Shown in pieces: positions 33,399 to 41,249 of a stretch of DNA of 64,000 nt. The notes beneath the pieces were generated by a model. That model ran no database searches. It saw only the letters and a program-made list of their open reading frames with translations, and had not been told where the DNA came from. Numbering within the stretch: position 1 is the first letter of the stretch; each line of letters begins with the position of its first letter. The DNA is from Sphingomonas sp. UNC305MFCol5.2 (GTDB taxonomy: Bacteria > Pseudomonadota > Alphaproteobacteria > Sphingomonadales > Sphingomonadaceae): positions 310,001-374,000 of the forward strand of contig NZ_JOOE01000002.1 in assembly GCF_000712135.1 (NCBI RefSeq), read 5' to 3'. Both the position numbers and the translations under genes were made by a program.

Positions 33399-34501
33399 TG
33401 CGCCGGCTGGTCGCCATGATCGTCAAGGAGATGTGGGCGGTGCTGCGCGATCCCAAGTCGCGCATCGTGCTGTTCGTGCCGCCGCTGATGCAGCTGTTCA
33501 TCTTCACCTTCGCGACGACGCTGGACGTCAAGAATGTGGATGTCGCGATCCTCGACCGCAGTTCGGGCGTGCATTCGGCCGAGATCGTCAGCCGAATCGC
33601 CGGCAGCCCCAATTTCCGCGAGATCGTACCGCTCCGGAGCCCGAAGGAGCTGCGCGACGCGATCGACAACCAGAAGGTGATCGCCGCCCTGGTGATCGAC
33701 GAGGATTTCGACCGCAACGTCGCCGCGGGCAGGCCGGCGACGGTGGGCGTGGTGCTCGACGGGCGGCGCTCGAACGCGGCGCAGATCGTCAACGGCTACC
33801 TCACCCGGATCGTCGCGGGCGTCGGCGCCGACACAATGATGCGGCCAGGCCCGCAGGCGCCGCCGGGAAGCGTGGTCACCAACTGGTACAATCCGTCGCT
33901 CGATTATATCTGGTTCACCCTGCCCTCGCTGGTCGCGATCATCACTTCGGTCGCGGGGCTGGCGATCACGTCGCAATCGGTGGCGCGCGAGCGCGAGCTT
34001 GGGACGTTCGACCAATTGATGGTCTCGCCCTTGCGCGTGCATGAGATACTGATCGGCAAAATGGTCCCGCCCTTCTGCATCGGGGTCATCAACGGCAGCA
34101 TGTACCTGATCATCGCGCCGCTCGTGTTCGGCGTGCCGTTCACCGGCTCGCTGCTGCTCTTCTTCCTCAGCCTCGCCATGTACATGCTCGCGCTGATCGG
34201 GCTGGGCATGCTGGTCTCGGCGCTCGCGAAGACGCAGCAACAGGCGTTTCTCGGCGTGTTCCTCATCACCACGCCGCTCATCCTGCTCTCGGGCTATGCC
34301 AGCCCGATCGACAACATGCCGGGCTGGCTGCAGGTCGTGACCTATCTCGATCCCGCCCGCTATTTCCTCGTCATCGTCCAGGGATTGTTCCTCAAGGCGA
34401 TGCCCGCCGCCGCCGTGTTCCACCAGCTCTGGCCGCTCGCGCTGATCGCCTGCGCGACGCTCTCTGCATCGGCCTGGCTGTTCCGCGCGCGCATGGAGTG
34501 A
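33398..34501 (+). CDS. ybhR: ABC-2 type exporter permease (YbhR-like)
   Basis: A 367-residue partner permease with the same layout as the preceding gene: first helix at IVLFVPPLMQLFIFTFATTL, a soluble domain of about 150 residues, then five helices. The conserved ARERELGTFDQLMVSPLRV and YLDPARYFLVIVQGLFLKA segments mirror the upstream paralogue. The ATG at 33398 shares one base with the previous stop, and its TGA overlaps the next gene start, so the operon is tightly coupled. Substrate unknown. Confidence 0.93.
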   Translation: MRRLVAMIVKEMWAVLRDPKSRIVLFVPPLMQLFIFTFATTLDVKNVDVAILDRSSGVHSAEIVSRIAGSPNFREIVPLRSPKELRDAIDNQKVIAALVIDEDFDRNVAAGRPATVGVVLDGRRSNAAQIVNGYLTRIVAGVGADTMMRPGPQAPPGSVVTNWYNPSLDYIWFTLPSLVAIITSVAGLAITSQSVARERELGTFDQLMVSPLRVHEILIGKMVPPFCIGVINGSMYLIIAPLVFGVPFTGSLLLFFLSLAMYMLALIGLGMLVSALAKTQQQAFLGVFLITTPLILLSGYASPIDNMPGWLQVVTYLDPARYFLVIVQGLFLKAMPAAAVFHQLWPLALIACATLSASAWLFRARME

Positions 34502-35904
34502 CCCCGATGCCCCGCCTGCTTTTCCTCGCTCTGCCCCTCCTGCTCGCCGGCTGCACCGTGGGCCCGGACTATCAGCGCCCGGCGCCGAGCGCCGCTGCGC
34601 AGGCGCCGTGGCTCGAATCCGGCACGCCCGGCGCAGTCGATCTCGCGTGGTGGGACAGCTTCGGCGACCCGCAGCTCTCGGCGCTGGTCAACCGCGCGCT
34701 GGCGAGCGCGCCCGATCTCAAGGAAGCCGAGGCGCGCCTCGCCGAAGCGCGCGCCAACCGCGACGCCGTGGTGGGCGGACGGCTGCCGACCGTGCAGGCG
34801 ACCGGCTCGGCCACCGAGAACCGGTTGAGCGAGAACGGCCAGCTTCCGATCGGCAACATTCCGGGAGTCGACCGCGAGTTCCGGCTCTTCGACCTCGGCT
34901 TCGACGCGAGCTGGGAACTCGATTTCTGGGGCCGGCGCACCCGCCAGACCGAAGCCGCGAACGCGCGCGCCGATGCCGCCCTGTTCGGCCAGCGCGACGT
35001 GATGCTGACGCTGATCGGCGAAGTCGCACGAAGCTATTTCGATCTGCGCGCCGCGCAAGCGGAGGCGGCCACCGCGGAGGCGCTCGTTGCCTCCGACACC
35101 GAACTGGCCCGGCTGACCCGGCTGCGCTTCAACGCCGGCGAAGCATCGCGGCTCGAACTCGAACGTGCCGAAGGCGCCGCCCGGGCCAGCGCTGCCGCGG
35201 TTCCCGATGCCGAGGCGCGGGCAGCGGCGGCGGCGTACCGGATCGCGGCGCTGGTCGGCGCGGCGCCCGAGGATGTCGCACCCGATTTGCGCAAGGCGGC
35301 CCCCCTTCCCGCCAGCCCCGACCGGATCCTCGTCGGCGTCCGCTCCGAGCTGCTCGAACGCCGTCCCGACATCCGCCGCGCCGAACGCGAGCTCGCCGCG
35401 GCGACCGCGGATATCGGCGTCGCCACTGCCGATCTGTTCCCGCGCTTCAGCCTGTTCGGCAGCCTCGGCCAGCAGGCGCGCACGCCGGGCGATCTTTTCT
35501 CGGGTGACAGCACGCGCCTCCAGATCGGCCCGAGCTTCTCGTGGCCGATCTTTTCGGGCGGCACGATCCGCGCCCAGATCCGTGCCGCCGACGCCCGCGC
35601 GCAGGGCGCCGCCGCGCGTTACGAGAAGGCCGTGCTCGGCGCACTCTCGGACAGCGAGGCGGCGATCAACCGCTTCCTCAACGCGCGCACCGCCGAGACG
35701 GAGGCGAGCGCCGCGCTGGAGCGCGAACGTTCCGCCTTTGCGCTGGCGGACAAGCGCGCGACGAGCGGCGAGGACGACCGGCTGACTCTGCTCCGCGCAC
35801 GGGAATCGCTGTTGGCGGCCGAGCGGCGCTCGGATCAGGCCAAGGCCGCGAAGGGCCAGGCGGCGGTGGCGCTCTACAAGTCGCTCGGCGGCGGCTGGCG
35901 CTAG
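34498..35904 (+). CDS. Outer-membrane factor lipoprotein, NodT family (ABC exporter operon)
   Basis: A 468-residue TolC-like lipoprotein with lipobox LLAGC (Cys19 from the first ATG) and the CTVGPDYQRP start of NodT proteins. Paired OEP repeats follow, including SWELDFWGRRTRQTEAANAR and EYRxDI-like ERRPDIRRAEREL. It overlaps the previous gene by ATGA; an in-frame ATG at 34507 is an alternative start. Its place at the end of a cecR-ybhGFSR-like operon supplies the outer-membrane channel that the E. coli ybh operon lacks, so this operon encodes a complete three-layer exporter. Confidence 0.92.
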   Translation: MTPMPRLLFLALPLLLAGCTVGPDYQRPAPSAAAQAPWLESGTPGAVDLAWWDSFGDPQLSALVNRALASAPDLKEAEARLAEARANRDAVVGGRLPTVQATGSATENRLSENGQLPIGNIPGVDREFRLFDLGFDASWELDFWGRRTRQTEAANARADAALFGQRDVMLTLIGEVARSYFDLRAAQAEAATAEALVASDTELARLTRLRFNAGEASRLELERAEGAARASAAAVPDAEARAAAAAYRIAALVGAAPEDVAPDLRKAAPLPASPDRILVGVRSELLERRPDIRRAERELAAATADIGVATADLFPRFSLFGSLGQQARTPGDLFSGDSTRLQIGPSFSWPIFSGGTIRAQIRAADARAQGAAARYEKAVLGALSDSEAAINRFLNARTAETEASAALERERSAFALADKRATSGEDDRLTLLRARESLLAAERRSDQAKAAKGQAAVALYKSLGGGWR

Positions 35905-35906
35905 TC

Positions 35907-36605
35907 CTACGGCATCAGCCTTTTCCGCCCCTGCGACAGATGCCAGCGCATCGCCAGCGCGGCGCCGTCGGCATCCTGCGCGCGGATCGCCTCGACGACC
36001 ATCTCGTGCTCGGTGATCATCGCGCCGATCGCCTCGGGCGGCCGATCGCGCGAGATGTCGACGCCGGCGCGAAGGATCCGGTAGATGCCTTCCTCGAGAT
36101 GATCGAACGCCGCGACGAAAGCGGGGTTCGCGGTCGCCTCGAAGATCGAGCGATGCAGCACCCAATCCTCTTCATGCGCGGGACCGTTGGAAAGCAACGC
36201 CGCGCGGAGTTGTTCCATCGCCGCCTGGATCACTTCCATTTGCTCGGGCGAGCGGCGCATCGCCGCCAGCCGGCACGCCTCGGCCTCGAGCACGAAGCGC
36301 ACTTCATAGGTGCCGAGCGTCGCCGACAATTCGGCCATCGGCATGTGCGCGCCGAGCCGTTCGGACGGACGCCGCATGACATAGGATCCGGCGCCGCGGC
36401 GCGATTCGGTGATGCCGTCGGCCGCGAGCCGGACCAGCGCCTCGCGCACCACGGTCCGCGACATGCCGAACATCTCCGCCAGCCGCGGCTCCGATGGCAA
36501 CCGGTCGCCGATGCCCAGATCGCCGCCGTTGATGATCTCGACGATCTGCGAATAAGCGCGGTCCGCAAGCCGTCCCTCGCCCGGATGCGCAAGTCCCTGT
36601 GCCAA
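35907..36605 (-). CDS. GntR-family regulator, FadR/FCD subfamily (second copy)
   Basis: A 232-residue FCD regulator. The winged helix is at about residues 12-75 (LPSEPRLAEMFGMSRTVVRE and ESRRGAGSYVMRRP). The C-terminal FCD domain (about 92-220) has putative ligand histidines in DWVLHRSIFEATANPAF and MITEHEMVVEAIRAQD. It is convergent, two bases apart, with the exporter operon and divergent from a gene for an unknown 85-residue protein. The interval holds two copies of a site related to TYGGTYGGACARG, likely its operators. FCD proteins of this type commonly sense sugar acids; no matching catabolic gene is adjacent. Confidence 0.9.
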   Translation of the reverse strand: MAQGLAHPGEGRLADRAYSQIVEIINGGDLGIGDRLPSEPRLAEMFGMSRTVVREALVRLAADGITESRRGAGSYVMRRPSERLGAHMPMAELSATLGTYEVRFVLEAEACRLAAMRRSPEQMEVIQAAMEQLRAALLSNGPAHEEDWVLHRSIFEATANPAFVAAFDHLEEGIYRILRAGVDISRDRPPEAIGAMITEHEMVVEAIRAQDADGAALAMRWHLSQGRKRLMP

Positions 36606-36673
36606 TCAGCACCCCCTTCCCTGACGCGAACTAGCCACATCACGATTGCGTTGCCAAGCTTGGGTCAAACAGA

Positions 36674-36686
36674 TTGGTTGGACAAG
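36674..36686. promoter_or_regulatory. FCD-GntR operator-like site 1
   Basis: TTGGTTGGACAAG fits the T.GT...AC.A pattern of FadR-type operators. It lies 69 bases before the start of the minus-strand regulator and 28 bases upstream of a plus-strand -35 element. Confidence 0.55.
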
Positions 36687-36713
36687 TTGCTCCCATTTTG
36701 CGCCCGATTGTCA

Positions 36714-36741
36714 TTGACGCGCTGATCTGGGGCGCCATACT
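36714..36741 (+). promoter_or_regulatory. Promoter of the 85-residue protein gene
   Basis: TTGACG (36714-36719) and CATACT (36736-36741) are 16 bases apart. Operator-like site 2 begins six bases after the -10 hexamer, at the expected transcription start. Confidence 0.6.
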
Positions 36742-36746
36742 CCAAA

Positions 36747-36759
36747 CCTGTCCGACCGA
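36747..36759. promoter_or_regulatory. FCD-GntR operator-like site 2
   Basis: CCTGTCCGACCGA is the inverted equivalent of site 1: its reverse complement TCGGTCGGACAGG agrees with TTGGTTGGACAAG at most positions. It covers the predicted transcription start of the downstream gene, which fits repression. Confidence 0.5.
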
Positions 36760-36827
36760 TTCAAGGACCCGGCCGTAAGAGCCGCGGGGATCGGTCAGGG
36801 CTCAGGGACGGAAACCTGGGAGGGGTT

Positions 36828-37085
36828 ATGGACACGATCTGCAGCAATGCTGCCGTGAATCTGCCGCCGATGAACGCCTTTGCCGAAGTCTATGTACACC
36901 GTCCTTCCGCACGCGGCGGGCCGGTGGCGGCATTGTTCGGCCCGTTCGGCGACTGCGCCTTCGTGCTGGTCCGCGAGGGCGGTTATGGCGACGCCGAATG
37001 CTGGATCGAAAGCGCGACCGGCCGGGTTTCCTATGCCGACCTGCTCGAGGCTGACCGCGCCGGACTGATCCGGCGCGCGACCTGA
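36828..37085 (+). CDS. Small protein of unknown function under FCD-GntR control
   Basis: An 85-residue protein I do not recognise. It begins MDTICSNAAVNLPPMNAFAE and contains VYVHRPSARGGPVAALFGPF and GDAECWIESATGRVSYADLL. It has no signal peptide and no membrane segment; the middle reads like a small beta-rich domain followed by a short helix. GGGAGGGGTT is a strong ribosome site for the ATG, and a promoter with operators lies about 90-115 bases upstream. It is convergent with the GlcNAc permease gene (2 bp between stop codons), so it belongs with the divergent GntR gene rather than with the PTS. Confidence 0.7.
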   Translation: MDTICSNAAVNLPPMNAFAEVYVHRPSARGGPVAALFGPFGDCAFVLVREGGYGDAECWIESATGRVSYADLLEADRAGLIRRAT

Positions 37086-37086
37086 T

Positions 37087-38784
37087 CTAGCTTGCCGGCT
37101 GAAGCGCGGCCGCCAGTTGCGCGGTCGCGTCGCCGGCGATCAGGTGGACCGGCTGCTTCGCGTCGCCTGGAATTATCGCCGCGAGGATGCCGCCGCGCTT
37201 GAGCGCCGCCTGATCGACTCTGGCCGGATCCTTCAAATCGACGAGCAGGCGGGTGCCGCGGGCACGCACGCCAAGGACATTTCCCTCTCCCAGCGCACGG
37301 GCAACCGCCACCGCATCGAACTGGGGAACAGCCGGCGCCGCCACCGGCCCCGAAGCGATCGCCTGACGCACTTCGCCGGCGATCTGGTCCGCCATCGGAC
37401 CGAACACCACTTGCAAGCCACCATTGTCGAGCTTGAGCACGCCGCGCGCGCCCAACGCCCGCAGCCCACCTTCGTCCACTGCCGCGACGTCTGCCACCAC
37501 CAGCCTCAGCCGTGTGGTGCATGCGTCGACATTGCGGACATTGGCGGTGCCGCCCAGTGCGGCGAGAATCGCGGGTCCGCGCGCGCCGGATGCCGCTTTC
37601 TGCGCCCCTGGAACAGGCTCATCCTCGCGGCCGGGGGTCTTCAGATCCCAGCGCCGGATGCACCAGCTGAACGCGGCATAATAGATCACGAAATAGACCG
37701 CGCCGACTGGCAGCAGCAGCAGCGGCCTCGTGGCGAGGCCGAAGTTGAGCACATAATCGATCATGCCGGCCGAGAAGCCGAAGCCGAGCTTCACGCCCAG
37801 CAAGTCCATCACCACCATCGCGATGCCGGTGAGCACGGCATGGACGACGAACAGCACGGGGGCGAGGAAGATGAAGGTGAACTCGATCGGCTCGGTGACG
37901 CCGGTGAGGAACGACGTGAGCGCGAGGCTGAGCAGCAGGCCGCCGACCGCCTTGCGCCGCTCGGGCAGCGCGTTGCGATACATCGCGAGGCACGCCGCGG
38001 GCAGCCCGAACATCATCACCGGGAAGAAGCCCGACATGAATGCGCCTGCACTGGGGTCGCCGGCGAAGAAGCGCTTGATGTCGCCGGTCGCGCCGTTGAA
38101 GTCGCCGAGCAGGAACCACGGGATGTTGTTCAGGATGTGGTGGAGTCCGGTGATCAGCAGCAGACGGTTGAGCAGGCCGTAGAGAAACAGCCCGATCGGC
38201 CCCGCCCCCAGCACCCAGCGGCTGAGCGTGTCCACGCCCGCCTCGAACCAGGGGAAGCCGAAGCCGAACAGCACTGCGCCGACAAGGCCCGCCAGCCCCG
38301 CGACGATCGGCACGAAGCGGCGACCGGCGAAGAAAGCGAGATAGTCGGGCAGCTTGATGTCCGAGAAGCGGTTGTAGAGCACACCCGCGACGATGCCCGC
38401 GCAAATGCCGGCGGCGACGCTCAATTTGCCGATCTCCTTGGCCCGCCACGCCGCCTGTTCCATCGCGGACGCCGCGGCGATGTCTGGCGGCAAGTGGAGC
38501 AGCACCTTGGCGCCCTCGACTGCGACCAGATAGGCGACCACGCCGGCCAGCGAGGCAGCGCCATGGTTCTCGCGCGCGAGGCCCACCGCGACACCCGCCG
38601 CGAACAGCAGCCCGAGGTTCGAGAAGATCGCCTCACCCGCCGCCGCGACGAACGGAATGCCGAGCATGTCGGCCTGGCCGAGCCGCAACAAAAGCGCAGC
38701 AATCGGCAGCACTGCGATCGGCAGCATCAGTGCGCGGCCGAGCGGCTGCGCCTTGGCGAGAAGGGTTGCGGGTCGAAAGCTCAT
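37087..38784 (-). CDS. nagE: N-acetylglucosamine-specific PTS permease, EIICB (NagE-like)
   Basis: A 565-residue inner-membrane permease. The EIIC domain (about 1-370) has ten hydrophobic segments and typical LLLITGLHHILNNIPWFLLG and VTEPIEFTFIFLAP. An EIIB domain follows with the phosphorylated cysteine C422 in NVDACTTRLRL. The last 75 residues repeat the EIIB pattern (LGEGNVLGVRARGTRLLVDL, then VDQAALKRGGILAAI) but have no cysteine at the equivalent position, so a second EIIB copy has lost catalytic function. The ATG overlaps the stop of the IIA-HPr-EI gene by ATGA. It takes up GlcNAc with phosphorylation to GlcNAc-6-phosphate. Confidence 0.93.
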   Translation of the reverse strand: MSFRPATLLAKAQPLGRALMLPIAVLPIAALLLRLGQADMLGIPFVAAAGEAIFSNLGLLFAAGVAVGLARENHGAASLAGVVAYLVAVEGAKVLLHLPPDIAAASAMEQAAWRAKEIGKLSVAAGICAGIVAGVLYNRFSDIKLPDYLAFFAGRRFVPIVAGLAGLVGAVLFGFGFPWFEAGVDTLSRWVLGAGPIGLFLYGLLNRLLLITGLHHILNNIPWFLLGDFNGATGDIKRFFAGDPSAGAFMSGFFPVMMFGLPAACLAMYRNALPERRKAVGGLLLSLALTSFLTGVTEPIEFTFIFLAPVLFVVHAVLTGIAMVVMDLLGVKLGFGFSAGMIDYVLNFGLATRPLLLLPVGAVYFVIYYAAFSWCIRRWDLKTPGREDEPVPGAQKAASGARGPAILAALGGTANVRNVDACTTRLRLVVADVAAVDEGGLRALGARGVLKLDNGGLQVVFGPMADQIAGEVRQAIASGPVAAPAVPQFDAVAVARALGEGNVLGVRARGTRLLVDLKDPARVDQAALKRGGILAAIIPGDAKQPVHLIAGDATAQLAAALQPAS

Positions 38785-41249
38785 GCCTGTGCCTCGCGGG
38801 CAAGCGCGCGAACCTCGGCGGGAGACGCGGCGTCGCACGCCTTCTCCGCCAGCTTTACGCACGCGTTCATGTCGAGTTTGCGAACCACTGCCTTGAGTCC
38901 GGGAATGGCGGCAGGGGTCGCCGAGAGTTCGGTGATGCCGAGCCCGATCAGGATGGGCGCGGCGAGCGGATCGGAGGCGAGCCCGCCGCACATGCCGGCC
39001 CACCGGCCGGCCACTTTCGCACCGCGGCCCACTTCGCGGACCAGCCGGAGCACTGCAGGGTGCATCGCGTCGATCCGCTGCGATACCGCGGCGTTCCCGC
39101 GATCCGCGGCAAGCGTATATTGGGTCAGGTCGTTGGTCCCGATCGAAAGGAAGTCGGCCTCGCGCGCGATCTGCCCGGCGAGCATCGCAGCGGCCGGGGT
39201 CTCGATCATCACGCCGAGCTGCACCGGATCGGCGACGCCCAGCTCCGCGCGCACTTCGTCGAGGATCGCGCGGACGGGGCGATAATCCCCCAGATCGGCG
39301 ACCATCGGCAACATGATCCTGCACTGGCCCGCCGGCACGCCACGCAGGATTGCGCGCAGCTGAAGCCGCATCAGATCAGGCCGGGCAAGGCTGAGACGCA
39401 CGCCGCGCAGGCCGAGCGCCGGGTTCTCCTCGCCCCCCATCGGCAGGTACGGTACGGGCTTGTCGCCGCCGATATCGAGCGTGCGGACGATCAATGGGCG
39501 ATCGCCGAGTGTCGCGGCGATCCGCGAATAGGTCTCGCGCTGCTCTTCCTCGTCGGGCGCAGTCTCGCGCTCGAGGAACAGGAATTCGGTGCGCAGCAAT
39601 CCGCACCCTTCGGCGCCCGCCGCGACCGCGGCGGCGGCATCGGTGACCGAGCCGAGATTGGCGAATATCTCGATCCGCGTGCCGTCGGCCATGCGGCACG
39701 GTTCGTGCGCCTCGGCAGCCTCGCGCGCGCGACGTTCGCGGGTGGCGAACAGGCGTTCGCTGGCCTCGGACAACGCATCGGGGCTCGGGTCCACCGTGAT
39801 CGCGGCGGCATCGGCGTCGAGGATCAGCGGCGTCCCTTCGGCGATCGTCAGCACGCTTTCGCCCGCCGCAACGAGCATCGGCACGCCCGCCGAAGCGGCA
39901 AGGATCGCGACATGCGAAGTCGGCCCGCCCGCGGCGGTACAGATCCCGGCCAGATTGGCGATATCGAGGGCGAGGAATTGCGACGGCAGCAGGTCTTCGG
40001 CGATCAGGATCGTGCCGGGCCGCAGCGCCGGGACGCTCGCGCCCGAAGTCCCCAGCAGCACCGCAACCAGCTGGCGTTCCAGATCGACCAGATCGGCAAC
40101 GCGCTCCATCAGCAATGCATCGCCGGTCGCACGGATCGCGGCGGAAGCCTGAGCGGTGGCGGCGCGCCAGGCGAAGGCGGCGCTGCGGCCCATGACGATC
40201 TGCTCGTCGGCGACGCGCAGCAATTCGGGATCGGCGAGCAGCGCGCGATGCGCCTCGGCGATCTCGGCGGCGGCCCCGCTCGCGCCGGTGAGCCGGCCGG
40301 TGATCTCGGCAAGCGCGGCATCCAGCGATGCGCGTTCCGCCGCCGCACCCGCGCCGTTTTGCGGCACGTCCTGATCGACGGCTTCGAGTTGCAGCGCCTG
40401 CCCGATGGCGAGCCCCGGCGAGGCGGTGACCGGCCCGTGCGTGCGAATGACGGGTGACACCGGCGCTGCCGCCTCCGCCTCACCCAGCCCCGACAGGATC
40501 AGATCGGCCACGGCATCGACTGCGGCGCGCGCGTCGGCGCCGGTGCCGACGATCCGCACGGTCGCTCCCGAGCCGATGCCCAGGCCGAGCAGCGCCACGG
40601 TGCTGCGTGCGTTCGCGGTCTTGTCGTCCGCCGCCAGCGCGACCTCCGCGACGAACGGCCGCAATGCCGCGGCGATACGGGCAGCCGGGCGCGCATGAAT
40701 GCCGTGCGCCGCGGCGACGGTCACTTCGCGCTCGAAATGCTCTTCGATCGTTGCAGCGCGAATGGTCTCGCGCGGCTGCCCGCCGGCGATCCGCGCGACT
40801 GGCGTGCCGGCCTCGACCAGCCGGCCGGTCGGCTCCAGCGTCAGGACATAGCCGTCGCTGGCGAGCACCACGGGCGTGATCAATGCCTTCGCGCCTTCCG
40901 CGACTGCATCGAGGTCGAAGCCGATCAGCGGATCGCCGGCGGCGACGCGCTGTCCCGCCGAGACCTTTGCCGTGAAGCCCTTGCCACCCAGCGCGACCGT
41001 TTCGAGCCCGATATGCAGCAGCAGCTCTGCGCCGTTATCGAGCCGCAGCGTCACGGCATGCGCTGTCGCCGGGACCGAGATGACCTCGGCCGCTGCCGGC
41101 GACCGGAGCACGCTCTCGACTGGATCGATCGCAAAGCCGTCGCCCATCATCCGTTCGGCGAAGACCGCGTCGGGCACGTCCTCCAGCGGCGCGAGCCAGC
41201 CGGCGAAGGGGGCGATGAGGGTGATCGTATCGGCGCTCATATTACTCAC
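38781..41249 (-). CDS. nagF: Fused PTS phosphotransfer protein: EIIA-HPr-EI
   Basis: An 822-residue fusion carrying every soluble PTS step. The EIIA domain of glucose/GlcNAc type (about 8-155) has its active histidine H79 (LLLHIGLETV). The HPr domain (about 172-255) has H185 (HGIHARPAA). The Enzyme I domain (about 270-822) has H446 (GGPTSHVAIL), FLSIGTNDLTQY and the C-terminal GMCGGLASDP. Phosphate flows from phosphoenolpyruvate through H446, H185 and H79 to the EIIB cysteine of the next gene. GTG at 41249 overlaps the hexosaminidase stop (GTGA); ATG at 41240 is an alternative. The arrangement matches NagF-type proteins of proteobacterial GlcNAc systems. Confidence 0.95.
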   Translation of the reverse strand: MSNMSADTITLIAPFAGWLAPLEDVPDAVFAERMMGDGFAIDPVESVLRSPAAAEVISVPATAHAVTLRLDNGAELLLHIGLETVALGGKGFTAKVSAGQRVAAGDPLIGFDLDAVAEGAKALITPVVLASDGYVLTLEPTGRLVEAGTPVARIAGGQPRETIRAATIEEHFEREVTVAAAHGIHARPAARIAAALRPFVAEVALAADDKTANARSTVALLGLGIGSGATVRIVGTGADARAAVDAVADLILSGLGEAEAAAPVSPVIRTHGPVTASPGLAIGQALQLEAVDQDVPQNGAGAAAERASLDAALAEITGRLTGASGAAAEIAEAHRALLADPELLRVADEQIVMGRSAAFAWRAATAQASAAIRATGDALLMERVADLVDLERQLVAVLLGTSGASVPALRPGTILIAEDLLPSQFLALDIANLAGICTAAGGPTSHVAILAASAGVPMLVAAGESVLTIAEGTPLILDADAAAITVDPSPDALSEASERLFATRERRAREAAEAHEPCRMADGTRIEIFANLGSVTDAAAAVAAGAEGCGLLRTEFLFLERETAPDEEEQRETYSRIAATLGDRPLIVRTLDIGGDKPVPYLPMGGEENPALGLRGVRLSLARPDLMRLQLRAILRGVPAGQCRIMLPMVADLGDYRPVRAILDEVRAELGVADPVQLGVMIETPAAAMLAGQIAREADFLSIGTNDLTQYTLAADRGNAAVSQRIDAMHPAVLRLVREVGRGAKVAGRWAGMCGGLASDPLAAPILIGLGITELSATPAAIPGLKAVVRKLDMNACVKLAEKACDAASPAEVRALAREAQA

